A stretch of 46,662 bases of DNA from Peptoniphilus_A hominis. GTDB taxonomy: Bacteria > Bacillota > Clostridia > Tissierellales > Peptoniphilaceae. The stretch covers positions 1 to 46,662 of the forward strand of contig NZ_JBBMFO010000015.1 of NCBI RefSeq assembly GCF_040096015.1, given 5' to 3'. Every line of letters begins with the position of its first letter. Within the stretch, counting starts at the first letter, position 1. The translations under genes and the position numbers were made by a program. This document shows positions 29,983 to 37,627 of the stretch, piece after piece. Under the pieces are notes generated by a model. The model ran no database searches and was not told the DNA's origin. It was given only the letters and a program-made list of their open reading frames with translations.

Positions 29983-32077
29983 CTTTTTCTCCAGTTTTTT
30001 CATCTGGCAAAGGACTCTCTTCTATTGTTACAGTATTTCCTTCTCCGTAGCCTCCAGATGTGGCAAGGACTTTGTCATTTTCCTTTAGGTCCTTAGATTT
30101 TATGGCTGTCTCTGCGTCATTGGAAAGTCCTAGGTTCACTTCCACTTTTTGGATTTGGTACTTATCCTTACCCATATCCTTTAGGGCGAGTATATAATTT
30201 TTGCCATCTCTTTCAAAGACTGCATCTGTTGGCACCTTGAAGGTGTTCTTTTCTTCGCTCATGATGTATTTTACTCTAAGGCTCATGCCTGGTGCCAGTT
30301 TTGTTTCTTGTCCCTCATCTAATTCAATTGTTGTCTTGTAGAGGACTTCGCCCGTTTTATTGTCGGCAGAGTCTGGCATTGGCACTGGATCTATGGAAAT
30401 TACCCTGCCCTTATAAGTTTCACCCATGGCTGAATCTGATGTGATTTCCACAAGTGTTCCCACTGCCACTGAATTTTTGTCGTATTCTTTTACTTGTGAT
30501 TCGATCCTCAAGGTGTCAATGGTTTCGATTTTTGCCACTGCTGCCGCTGGCGCTTGCCCTTCCTTGGCATTCACTTCTGTAACTGTGCCGTCAGCTGGTG
30601 CCTTTATCAGTGATTTTTCCAATTCTTCCGTCAAATTTTCGATTTCCACACTGTCTAAGTTGTTGGCGCCTGCCTTTGCAGTCTTTAGGTTGTCAGATAA
30701 GCCAGAAATTTCATTTGCCACTTGGGTCTTTGTGGATTCGAGATTTCTCTTGGCGCTTTCGTAATTGTCCCTGGCTGTCTCTAGGTTTTGCGCCAGTGTC
30801 TTTAGTTCGTCATCACGGGCTTTTTGTGCTTTTATGGCTTTGTCGGCATCAGAGGACAAGTCTTCCTTGGCTTTTTTCACTTCAAGCCTTGTTGCGTCAA
30901 CTTGTTTTTGTTGACCTTCCAATTCTTTTTCCATTGCTTCTGCTTCTGATGTATATTTTTGCTGGTCAGCCTTGGCAGTGGCAAGGTCTTCTGATATTTT
31001 ATTTACTTGGATTTCTACTTCGTTTTGTGTCCTTGTAAGTCTATTGATGTTTTCGTTGGCTGATTTTTTTATTTCCTCAAAGTTTATTGCCTCTATATCG
31101 TCTTGATTTTTTATAATGTCAGAATTAACTTTATTCAATTCGTTTTCTATTTCTATTATTTTTTGAGGATCATTTTCCTTCGATTTTTGTAAGTTAAGCT
31201 GATCTTTTCTTGCTTGAAGTGCAGACTTATCAGATTGTAAACTTGTAAGTTTTCCCTGAGCCTCAGAAAGTCTACCCTGTTCTTCCTTAATGGAAATTCC
31301 AAGTTCAGTTAGTCTTTTCTTCTCATTATCAAGTGCATTTTGTAGATAGTCCTCTTGCCTTGCCTTGTCTGCTGCCAGTGCCCTGTTGTCGGCAATTTTA
31401 TTTGCATTCTTGTTCATGTCATCTTGCAGCTGTCTATATTTTAAGTCTGTTGCCTCTTCTTGATAGGCAAGATTTTCCTTCGTGCTCTTTTCTGCAACCA
31501 TGCCTTGATTGTAGGCTTCATCCAAACTTCTTTTGAAGTCGTCATAGGATTTTTGTGCCGCAAGGTACTGGTCCATGGCTTGAGTAAGTGAAGTCTCAGC
31601 AGCGACTATGGCTGGATTTTTGCCAGAATCACGACCGGAAATTGCCTCATCAAGTCTTTTTTTGGCAGCAGAAATTTGTGCAGAAAGGTTTTTGTCTGTG
31701 GCAGACTTTTGTGCCCTTCTTGACTTTAGTTGCTGCTCAATAGAAGATGAATCAAGCTGAGCAATAACATCGCCCTTCTTCACCAGGTCGCCCACTTTTA
31801 CATTTACATGAGTGACAGGAAGTGGCTTTTCTGCAAAAACTTCCACAGAGTTTGAAGGCACAACCTTGCCCTTTTCTGTCACAGAGTTAGTTACGCTGCC
31901 CTTCTTCAGTGTCACCACTTGGTTGGAAGAAATTATCTCTCCCTCTTTGCCATTTATCTTTCCTGAAATTATTTTAAAAATCAAAAATGCAAGGGCTATT
32001 AATAAAATTAGTCCAAGGATTTTTGTAATTTTGTTCTTGAAAATAAAGTTTTTTGTCCTTATGTATAAATTCTTCAT
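29972..32077 (-). CDS. membrane-fusion (HlyD/MacA-like) adaptor with very long coiled coil
   Basis: A 701-residue adaptor of the exporter. The start is the ATG at 32077, with GGAGG about five bases before it. A membrane helix at about 17-38 anchors it, then a biotinyl/lipoyl-like half-motif (VNVKVGDLVKKGDVIAQLD) at about 90-115. A helical hairpin of some 350 residues follows (about 115-470), rich in Glu, Lys, Gln and Ala with clear heptads. The second lipoyl half follows (KAPADGTVTEVNAKEGQ), then beta-barrel and membrane-proximal domains to the end. The hairpin is far longer than in the usual MacA, which in Gram-negatives reaches an outer-membrane channel. In a Gram-positive it may span the peptidoglycan layer. 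It is the first gene of the operon. Confidence 0.9.
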   Translation of the reverse strand: MKNLYIRTKNFIFKNKITKILGLILLIALAFLIFKIISGKINGKEGEIISSNQVVTLKKGSVTNSVTEKGKVVPSNSVEVFAEKPLPVTHVNVKVGDLVKKGDVIAQLDSSSIEQQLKSRRAQKSATDKNLSAQISAAKKRLDEAISGRDSGKNPAIVAAETSLTQAMDQYLAAQKSYDDFKRSLDEAYNQGMVAEKSTKENLAYQEEATDLKYRQLQDDMNKNANKIADNRALAADKARQEDYLQNALDNEKKRLTELGISIKEEQGRLSEAQGKLTSLQSDKSALQARKDQLNLQKSKENDPQKIIEIENELNKVNSDIIKNQDDIEAINFEEIKKSANENINRLTRTQNEVEIQVNKISEDLATAKADQQKYTSEAEAMEKELEGQQKQVDATRLEVKKAKEDLSSDADKAIKAQKARDDELKTLAQNLETARDNYESAKRNLESTKTQVANEISGLSDNLKTAKAGANNLDSVEIENLTEELEKSLIKAPADGTVTEVNAKEGQAPAAAVAKIETIDTLRIESQVKEYDKNSVAVGTLVEITSDSAMGETYKGRVISIDPVPMPDSADNKTGEVLYKTTIELDEGQETKLAPGMSLRVKYIMSEEKNTFKVPTDAVFERDGKNYILALKDMGKDKYQIQKVEVNLGLSNDAETAIKSKDLKENDKVLATSGGYGEGNTVTIEESPLPDEKTGEKDEK

Positions 32078-32206
32078 ATCTACCTCCGCAGTCAATTATA
32101 TAATAATTTCCTTTGCCTTTGCAATAGTTATAAACTGCACATTTCTTAAATTTTTATTAAGATTAAGTAAAATTTTTATTAGTGAGTTTTATAAATTATA
32201 AAACAT

Positions 32207-32235
32207 TTTATATAAAGATATAGTTAAGCTATAAT
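32207..32235 (+). promoter_or_regulatory. likely promoter of nhaC
   Basis: TATAAT at 32230-32235 with TTTATA at 32207-32212 gives a perfect -10 and a moderate -35 at 17-base spacing. It is followed by the AGAGGTG ribosome site and ATG at 32254. The very short leader supports this as the main promoter. Confidence 0.65.
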
Positions 32236-32253
32236 GTAGTAGAGGTGATTACC

Positions 32254-33555
32254 ATGGAAATGGCTGTCTTAATTTTATTTATGCTAATTTTATTCCTGGC
32301 AATAATTTTTAAAGTACCGATAGCCTTGGCTCTTTTTATAAATTTAATAGTCCTTGCACTTTATGCCTACAAGAAAAATTTTAGCCCAAGAGAAATTTTT
32401 AAGATGATTTCCCTTGGCATAAAAGACACCAAGACAATACTCCTGGTCTTTTCCCTTATCGGCATGATCACTGGCATTTGGCGACTATCTGGCACCATTG
32501 CCTACATAATTTATCATGGCACAAGTTTCATCTCGCCGAAGTTTTTTTATGTAGGAGTTTTTATTTTTAACTCCGCAATATCCTTTTTAACAGGAACAAG
32601 TTTCGGCACAGCATCAACTGCCGGCATAATTTCCATGTCCATATCAAATGCCATGGGCTTTAGTCCAGTAGTTACCGGCGGGGCAATTTTGTCAGGCTGT
32701 TTCTTTGGCGACAGGTCCTCTCCCATGTCCACATCAGCACTACTTGTGGCGACTCTCACAAAAACTGATTTATATAAAAATTTAAAGAATATGTTTAGGA
32801 CTTGCATAATTCCCTTTGCCCTAACAATAATAACTTATCAAATCTTTAACCTTGGCATTGACGCAAGGGTCGACAAGGAAGGCATAAAGCTAATAAGAGA
32901 AATATTTAATTTCAACCCTTTATTGATTATCCCAACCCTTTCCATCATCCTGCTGTCAATTTTTAAGGTGAACTTAAAAATAAATATGGTGATTTCCATT
33001 GTAATATCAATAATTTTTGCCGCAGTCTTTCAAAATAAGGGGGCAGGCGAAATTTTTAGGGCGCTAATCTTTGGCTTTCACATAGATTCTGAGGCAGGTA
33101 AGCTTATAAATGGCGGCGGTCTTGTCTCCATGCTAAAGATGCTTTTAATCGTGGGTATATCCTCTGGCTACTTTGGGTTTTTTAAGGAGACAGACCTTCT
33201 TGTGGGAGTAAAAAAATATGTAAGAAGGCTTTTTGCAAGGCTGCCCCACATGGTGACCATGTCTATAATGTCCACAGTGATTTCAATTTTTTCATCCAAC
33301 CAAACTCTTACCATAATGCTCACTTATGAAATGGCTCGTGAAAGCTATGGCGATAGCGAAAAGTTGGCGCTAGACATGGAAAACTCTGCCGTCATGACTC
33401 CCTCCTATATACCATGGAATATAGCAGGCAGGACACCCCTGGAGATGGTTGGCGCACCAGTTCTATCCCTATACTTCTCCTTCTACCACCACTATATAGT
33501 CCTAGTTAACACCCTAGCTTCTGTGATTGAGTTTAAGAAAAATAAAAAGAGTTAA
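32254..33555 (+). CDS. nhaC: NhaC-family Na+/H+ antiporter
   Basis: A 433-residue polytopic carrier of the NhaC class, which exchanges sodium for protons. The ATG at 32254 is preferred over the GTG at 32245 because AGAGGTG at 32241-32247 is its ribosome site. About ten to twelve membrane helices are visible. Family-typical conserved parts are SFLTGTSFGTASTAGI, GAILSGCFFGDRSSPMSTS (the central GDR-SP motif) and, near the end, MENSAVMTPSYIPWN. It is divergent from the exporter operon and ends before a strong terminator. Proximity to an osmoprotectant transporter fits ion and osmotic balance, though they are on opposite strands. Malate/lactate antiporters of the same family cannot be fully excluded. 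Confidence 0.88.
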   Translation: MEMAVLILFMLILFLAIIFKVPIALALFINLIVLALYAYKKNFSPREIFKMISLGIKDTKTILLVFSLIGMITGIWRLSGTIAYIIYHGTSFISPKFFYVGVFIFNSAISFLTGTSFGTASTAGIISMSISNAMGFSPVVTGGAILSGCFFGDRSSPMSTSALLVATLTKTDLYKNLKNMFRTCIIPFALTIITYQIFNLGIDARVDKEGIKLIREIFNFNPLLIIPTLSIILLSIFKVNLKINMVISIVISIIFAAVFQNKGAGEIFRALIFGFHIDSEAGKLINGGGLVSMLKMLLIVGISSGYFGFFKETDLLVGVKKYVRRLFARLPHMVTMSIMSTVISIFSSNQTLTIMLTYEMARESYGDSEKLALDMENSAVMTPSYIPWNIAGRTPLEMVGAPVLSLYFSFYHHYIVLVNTLASVIEFKKNKKS

Positions 33556-33622
33556 GTTAAGGACTTGTAAAAATTGGAAAATATATATGTCTTAGAAATT
33601 TTAAAAAATAAAATTTTTGGCA

Positions 33623-33667
33623 AAAAAAACTCAGGCACTTCTATGTGATTTGTACCTGAGTTTTTTA
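33623..33667. terminator. bidirectional terminator between nhaC and the opuC end
   Basis: AAACTCAGG (ending 33635) pairs with CCTGAGTTT (33655-33663) around a 19-base loop, with A-rich and T-rich flanks. It serves nhaC from the left. From the right it was probably the original terminator of the opuC operon before the cassette inserted. Confidence 0.85.
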
Positions 33668-33675
33668 TTTTCTAA

Positions 33676-33958
33676 AATTTTAAATCTTAGTAAAGGTTCT
33701 TGGTGTTAGTTTGTGCTCGATTATTCCCAGCAAAAAGTCTGCCAAGACTGCCATGAGGGCTGTTGGGATTGCCCCTGCTATTATTATTGGACTGCCGTTG
33801 GCTACTGTTATTCCTCTCGTTATGATGTCGCCAAGTCCGCCTGCTCCTATGAAGGTTCCCACTGCTGTCACTCCTATGGCAAGGACTAGGGCGTTTCTTA
33901 TGCCACCCATTATTATTGATATGGCAAGGGGCAGTTCCACCTTTGTCATTAGCTGAAG
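33676..33958 (-). repeat. 283-bp direct repeat, distal copy
   Basis: This copy of the 3' end of the osmoprotectant permease gene matches 36000-36282 at 271 of 283 positions by eye (12 mismatches, no gaps). It runs from AATTTTAAATCTT to AGCTGAAG. Every difference inside the coding part is synonymous. It marks the left border of the inserted cassette. Confidence 0.95.
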
Positions 33959-33964
33959 ATTTTT
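33680..33964 (-). pseudogene. displaced 3' fragment of osmoprotectant permease gene
   Basis: The reading frame from about LQLMTKVELPLAISI to PRTFTKI reproduces the last 94 or so residues of the permease at 36004-36648 with the same amino acids. It lacks the first 120 residues, the signal for a start, and a ribosome site. An in-frame ATG next to the border (MKNLQLM) arises from cassette sequence. It would give only two or three membrane helices, so it is a fragment, not a gene. It most likely is the original end of the permease gene, cut off when the cassette entered and supplied a new end. The original terminator at 33623-33667 is still beside it. Confidence 0.85.
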
Positions 33965-33976
33965 CATGTAGATCAC

Positions 33977-34504
33977 TTAAAATCTTAATTGTATAAATCT
34001 TATTAATTCTTTTATCTCTTGATCACTTTGTATCTCAAAAATCGGAATGTTTTTTAACTTTGAAAATTCCTTAGCCCTTTTGATTTCAGCTTCTTGAAAA
34101 TCATATATTAATCCTTCATCCCAGGATTTATTATCTCGAGTTTCTAACCTGTTTTTTATAACTTCTGGTCTTTCAGTCTTTAAAATTATTTTTTTTATTT
34201 CAATATCATTAAATATTGAAAAAGGCAACTCGACTATTTCTGCATTAGCATTCAACAAAGTAAAATGACCATCTAATAATACAATTTCATCATTCGAAAA
34301 AATATATTCACTTAATTTAAGCTTCCATAAATCTTGGTTGTTTTCAATGTTTTGGGTGAATTTCTCTCCACTTTTAATATCATTACCAGCTTCTCTAATT
34401 AAATCGCTTACTGATAAGCTTATTATATTCATAAATGTTTTTAACTTATCCGTTAAAGTTGTTTTTCCGACACCGTGTATACCTACCAATAAAAAATATG
34501 ACAA
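33977..34504 (-). CDS. small P-loop kinase-like ATPase of the cassette
   Basis: A 175-residue P-loop protein resembling nucleoside or nucleotide kinases of the adenylate-kinase type. Walker A is GIHGVGKTT (residues 8-16, Lys14). A strand ending LLDGH (Asp78) is the likely Walker B. A lid-like segment IKNRLETRDNKSW offers arginines 119 and 123. The likely start is the TTG at 34504, with AGGAGGG nine bases before it, inside the end of the ASCH gene (one base between the genes). Its stop lies 18 bases inside the cassette border. The substrate is unknown. In the context of an acetyltransferase and ASCH domains, a modified nucleoside or an RNA end is a reasonable guess, and only that. Confidence 0.75.
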   Translation of the reverse strand: MSYFLLVGIHGVGKTTLTDKLKTFMNIISLSVSDLIREAGNDIKSGEKFTQNIENNQDLWKLKLSEYIFSNDEIVLLDGHFTLLNANAEIVELPFSIFNDIEIKKIILKTERPEVIKNRLETRDNKSWDEGLIYDFQEAEIKRAKEFSKLKNIPIFEIQSDQEIKELIRFIQLRF

Positions 34505-34505
34505 A

Positions 34506-34889
34506 TCAACGCCCTCCTACATAACAGAATGACTGTGGAGCTGTCTTTATATTACAATCAAGTTGTTTCAAATCTAAAGGCTCATCGTATTCAACAAAAT
34601 CTTCTATTTTTATTGCAAACCCGCTTTCTTGGTCTTTAAAATATCTGTAAAAAAACTCTTCTGAAATGCCAGAAAAATTTTTTGTCTCTTTCCAAAGCGC
34701 CTCCAAATCGCGTTCAATAATTTCTCCAATTTCAAATTCTCCAACTACTTTGCCATATGGCTTTGTCGCATAAACTATTACAGATGATACATTTGGTTGT
34801 TTAAATAGTTTTTTTCTATATTCAAATTTTTTCTTACCCTCAATAATTTCTTTTACAAACTCTGGTTTAATAGATAATAAAACTTTCAT
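34506..34889 (-). CDS. ASCH-domain protein of the cassette
   Basis: A 127-residue single-domain protein of the ASCH (PUA-like) fold, which binds RNA or modified nucleotides. The family signature is clear: LLSIKPEFVKEIIEGKKKFEYRK (G-x-K-x-x-E-x-R at 18-25), then VIVYATKPYGKVVGEFEIGEI and the C-terminal FAIKIEDFVEYDEPLDL. E. coli YqfB, an ASCH protein that hydrolyses N4-acetylcytidine, is reported to use a Lys and a Thr in the equivalent loop. Here the Thr position appears to be Glu, so hydrolysis by that mechanism is doubtful and binding is more likely. The start has GGGAG seven bases ahead and overlaps the upstream gene by 23 bases. Confidence 0.85.
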   Translation of the reverse strand: MKVLLSIKPEFVKEIIEGKKKFEYRKKLFKQPNVSSVIVYATKPYGKVVGEFEIGEIIERDLEALWKETKNFSGISEEFFYRYFKDQESGFAIKIEDFVEYDEPLDLKQLDCNIKTAPQSFCYVGGR

Positions 34890-35916
34890 TCAATTCTCCC
34901 TCTTCTAGTATTTTAGCAAACTGTTTATCTGTTAAATGAACATATCCCATGTAAGTTTTTCTATCAAATCCAATCTTTTCAACCAAATCTTTTCTAATAA
35001 TTCTATGATTTAAAGGAGCATTATACAACATTTTTATTATATACGGGTATTTTCTTGTTGCCCAAAAATAGCTTAACTCATTTTTATTAAAGATAGTACC
35101 TTCACCACAATAATTTATAAATCCTTCTAAAGAATTAAACTCATCAATATATTTCATTTCTACAACTGTACAAATCGAAGTAGCCACTGATGAATACTCT
35201 GCTACGTTATTTTCTTTTGTTCTATAGATAACGATAAAATCTCCTGGCTTCATATTAGTTACTCCAACCATATTACAAAGATATATTTTTTCACTTGTAT
35301 TAGTAAATGATAAATCTTCTACAATGTGATTACGCTCTGTGTTCAGTCTGGAATCAGGAAAAAGTTTTGTATGATATTCTGGACGAATTGATAGCAAATG
35401 TTTATCCGTATTATTCGATAAATTAATTCTAGGAAAATCTTTATAAATATTACCTTGTTTTCTCAAATCTTTAAAATAAACTAATTCGCCATTAGATTTT
35501 TTACCCCAAAGTAAAAAACCAAATTTCTCAAATAAATTAATCAAACCTTCTTGTTTTTTAAATAATGTAGCATATGTAAAATCATAACCATCATTTAACA
35601 TTTTTCTTAAAATAATACTTAAAAACCTTTGCCCCAATATGGTTCCATGTGAGTCTATCTTTAATGTTCCAATTTTTAATCTTCTTCTTTTGTCAAAAGC
35701 TGGTATTATATCAAGATCGTCTTCTTCTTCATCTTTAAGATATAAAAACCCTGCTAATTGCCCATTTGACCTTAAAACATAGGCTTTTTCTCCCATATCA
35801 GCTTTCTTCTTTAACCAAATATCAAAATTTTCATAATCAGTTCTTAGAGAATCAAAAAATATATCATCGAAATTTAAGTCTTTAATTTGAACTCTTTCAA
35901 TAACATCTTTATTCAT
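34867..35916 (-). CDS. GNAT acetyltransferase fused to an ASCH-like domain
   Basis: The first gene of the cassette, 349 residues. Residues about 5-150 look like a GNAT acyltransferase: AYVLRSNGQLAGFLYLK, then a core strand LKIGTLKIDSHGTILGQRFLSIILRKML (acetyl-CoA loop around GTILGQ) and INLFEKFGFLLWGKK. From about 173 a PUA/ASCH-like domain begins with HLLSIRPEYHTKLF, echoing LLSIKPEF of the separate ASCH protein, and continues with MKPGDFIVIYRT to the end. So the protein could bind a nucleic acid or modified base and acylate it or a partner. The start is secured by AGGAGGTG five bases before ATG. It is followed by the ASCH gene with a 23-base overlap. I give the C-terminal assignment less weight than the GNAT one. 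Confidence 0.75.
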   Translation of the reverse strand: MNKDVIERVQIKDLNFDDIFFDSLRTDYENFDIWLKKKADMGEKAYVLRSNGQLAGFLYLKDEEEDDLDIIPAFDKRRRLKIGTLKIDSHGTILGQRFLSIILRKMLNDGYDFTYATLFKKQEGLINLFEKFGFLLWGKKSNGELVYFKDLRKQGNIYKDFPRINLSNNTDKHLLSIRPEYHTKLFPDSRLNTERNHIVEDLSFTNTSEKIYLCNMVGVTNMKPGDFIVIYRTKENNVAEYSSVATSICTVVEMKYIDEFNSLEGFINYCGEGTIFNKNELSYFWATRKYPYIIKMLYNAPLNHRIIRKDLVEKIGFDRKTYMGYVHLTDKQFAKILEEGELNESFIIY

Positions 35917-35937
35917 TTTGCACCTCCTGTTAAATTA

Positions 35938-35943
35938 ATTATA
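35938..35943 (-). promoter_or_regulatory. -10 box for the cassette operon
   Basis: TATAAT on the minus strand 22 bases before the GNAT-ASCH start, inside the cassette. The -35 region is poor (GTATAT at 17-base spacing). It shows the cassette can be transcribed without read-through from the opuC operon. Confidence 0.55.
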
Positions 35944-35999
35944 ACATTTATAAAATTTTTATATACTTTTTAATTAACATAAAACGAATAAAATTTTTG

Positions 36000-36282
36000 A
36001 ATTTTAAATCTTGGTAAAGGTTCTTGGTGTTAGTTTGTGCTCGATTATTCCCAGCAAAAAGTCTGCCAAGACTGCCATAAGGGCTGTTGGGATTGCGCCT
36101 GCTATTATTATTGGGCTGCCATTAGCTACTGTTATTCCTCTCGTTATGATGTCGCCAAGTCCACCTGCTCCTATGAAGGTTCCCACTGCTGTCACTCCTA
36201 TGGCAAGGACTAGGGCATTTCTTATGCCGCCCATTATTATTGATATGGCAAGGGGCAGTTCAACTTTTGTCATGAGCTGAAG
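36000..36282 (-). repeat. 283-bp direct repeat, copy joined to the intact permease
   Basis: This copy completes the functional permease gene. It differs from 33676-33958 at 12 positions, all silent within the coding part, which is too much for a fresh duplication. It is better explained as an allele that arrived with the cassette from another strain and replaced the original end. Confidence 0.95.
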
Positions 36283-36648
36283 CTTGGTCATGCCCATGCC
36301 TGTGGCTGCGTCAACGAGTTCTGGTGTTACTGAATTTATTCCCGCCACTGTATTTTTTAGGATTGGAAGGATGGCGTATAAGAATACGGCAAAGACCACT
36401 GTGTCTGGTCCCGTTCCTATTAAAAACATGAGGATGGCAAGCATGGCAAGGGAAGGTATTGTCTGCATTACATTGGCAATGCTAATGGTAAGCCTTGATA
36501 GTTTTCTCCTTCTTGCCACAAAAAATCCAAGGGGAATTGCTACTATTGATGCAAATAAAACTCCGTATATGGAAATTAGAAAGTGTCTAAGGAACTGCTC
36601 AAAGACATAGGATGAGTTTTGTGCATAGTAAATTATTACATCAGACAT
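36004..36648 (-). CDS. opuCD: osmoprotectant ABC transporter permease (distal)
   Basis: A 214-residue permease of a glycine-betaine/carnitine/choline-type importer (OpuC/ProW class). The ATG at 36648 is chosen because GGAGG lies five bases before it and the gene then overlaps the lipoprotein gene by eight bases as ATGTCTGA. Five to six membrane helices are visible, and the permease coupling sequence is EAA-like (ELVDAATGMGMTKLQLMTKVELPLA). The last 94 residues are encoded within the 283-bp repeat, so the present 3' end may be a replacement brought in by the cassette, with no change in protein sequence compared with the displaced fragment. It is the last gene of opuCA-CB-CC-CD. Confidence 0.92.
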   Translation of the reverse strand: MSDVIIYYAQNSSYVFEQFLRHFLISIYGVLFASIVAIPLGFFVARRRKLSRLTISIANVMQTIPSLAMLAILMFLIGTGPDTVVFAVFLYAILPILKNTVAGINSVTPELVDAATGMGMTKLQLMTKVELPLAISIIMGGIRNALVLAIGVTAVGTFIGAGGLGDIITRGITVANGSPIIIAGAIPTALMAVLADFLLGIIEHKLTPRTFTKI

Positions 36649-37627
36649 TTTTTCCTCCTTCCACAAATTCTTTGTATTCTTTTATTTTATTTTTGTCAAC
36701 TTTTAGGTCTTCAAAATAATTATTCTTCTTCAAAAAGTTTTCTGCTACCTTTGCTGGCATTTCTAAGTCTTCATCGGCTTGCCTGTTTAATTCCTGCATG
36801 GTTTCTGATGGGATTTGTCCCACAAGTCTCATGATGGTTTCTTCCACTTCTGGATATTTTTCTACTATTGCCTTTGATGCTACTGGTGAGCAATCATAAG
36901 GTGGGAAGAGTCTTTTGTCGTCTTCTAGGACTACTAGGTCGTAGGATGAAATTTTGCCATCTGTTGAATAGCCAAGGACCACATCCATTTCTCCGCTGGC
37001 AAGGGCTGTGTAGACAAGTCCTATGTCCATGGGGTAGATTGTCTTAAATTTAAAGCCGTAAATTTCTTGGAAGGCCTTGTAGCCGTCGCCCTCTCTCTTT
37101 ATCCAAGCTGTATCCACGCCAACACTGGCTTTATCTGCTAGTTTTTCAAGGTCTGAAACCTTCTTTAAATTATTTTCTTCTGCAAATTTTTTTGTAACCA
37201 TAAAGGCATAGGTGTTGTCAAAGCCAAAGGATGGATACCAATATCTTTCCCATCTCTTGTAATATTCCTTCATTACAACTTCTTCTGCCTTTTTTGGATC
37301 CTTTATGGGTTCCATGCCAAGCTCGCCACTGAGGGCTGTGCCTGTGTACATGCCTCCAACTACATTGACATCTCCCTTTAACATGGCTATGTGATTTAGG
37401 ACTGATGATGATAGGTTTGTTATAAGTGAAACTTTAAGGTCTGTGTGGTGCTCAATCATTTGCTTTACTATTTCACCTAAGATTTGTCTTTCTGTATTTG
37501 AGCCTGTGGCTACAACTACATTGGTCTTGGTATTTCCTCCTAGACCTGGAAGGGTGCAAGATGTTAAAAGCATGGATAGCATTACAAAAATCAAAATTAG
37601 TTTTTTTAATTTATTTGTTTTTTTCAT
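36641..37627 (-). CDS. opuCC: osmoprotectant-binding lipoprotein
   Basis: A 328-residue solute-binding protein. The N-terminus (MKKTNKLKKLILIFVMLSML) leads to the lipobox LLTSC, so it is anchored by lipid on the outer face of the membrane. The body has the OpuAC-type bilobal pattern: NVVVATGSNTERQILGEIV, VNVVGGMYTGTALSGELGM, GVDTAWIKREGDGYKAF and GEMDVVLGYSTDGKISSYDL. These stretches contribute to the quaternary-ammonium pocket in the family. Its ATG overlaps the upstream permease stop by one base (TAATG). Substrate class (betaine, carnitine, choline or related) is inferred from the family; the exact solute is not determined. Confidence 0.92.
   Translation of the reverse strand: MKKTNKLKKLILIFVMLSMLLTSCTLPGLGGNTKTNVVVATGSNTERQILGEIVKQMIEHHTDLKVSLITNLSSSVLNHIAMLKGDVNVVGGMYTGTALSGELGMEPIKDPKKAEEVVMKEYYKRWERYWYPSFGFDNTYAFMVTKKFAEENNLKKVSDLEKLADKASVGVDTAWIKREGDGYKAFQEIYGFKFKTIYPMDIGLVYTALASGEMDVVLGYSTDGKISSYDLVVLEDDKRLFPPYDCSPVASKAIVEKYPEVEETIMRLVGQIPSETMQELNRQADEDLEMPAKVAENFLKKNNYFEDLKVDKNKIKEYKEFVEGGKNV

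Larger units (their letters stand above)
33959..35999. mobile_element. 2.0-kb three-gene cassette inserted at the end of the opuC permease gene
   Basis: A DNA segment of 2041 bases lies exactly between two copies of the permease 3' end. It contains three overlapping or abutting minus-strand genes (GNAT-ASCH, ASCH, P-loop kinase) and their own -10 box. It is visibly more AT-rich than the opuC genes. No integrase, transposase or terminal inverted repeat is present, so it is either a passenger mobilised by functions elsewhere or a product of recombination between homologous ends. Counting the restoring copy (36000-36282), the acquired unit would be about 2.3 kb. Confidence 0.7.

Noticed and set aside
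33959..35999. The three-gene insert as an insertion sequence or integron cassette
   Set aside because: No transposase or integrase gene, no terminal inverted repeats and no attC-like hairpin at its ends; the flanking repeats are gene copies, far too long for target-site duplications.
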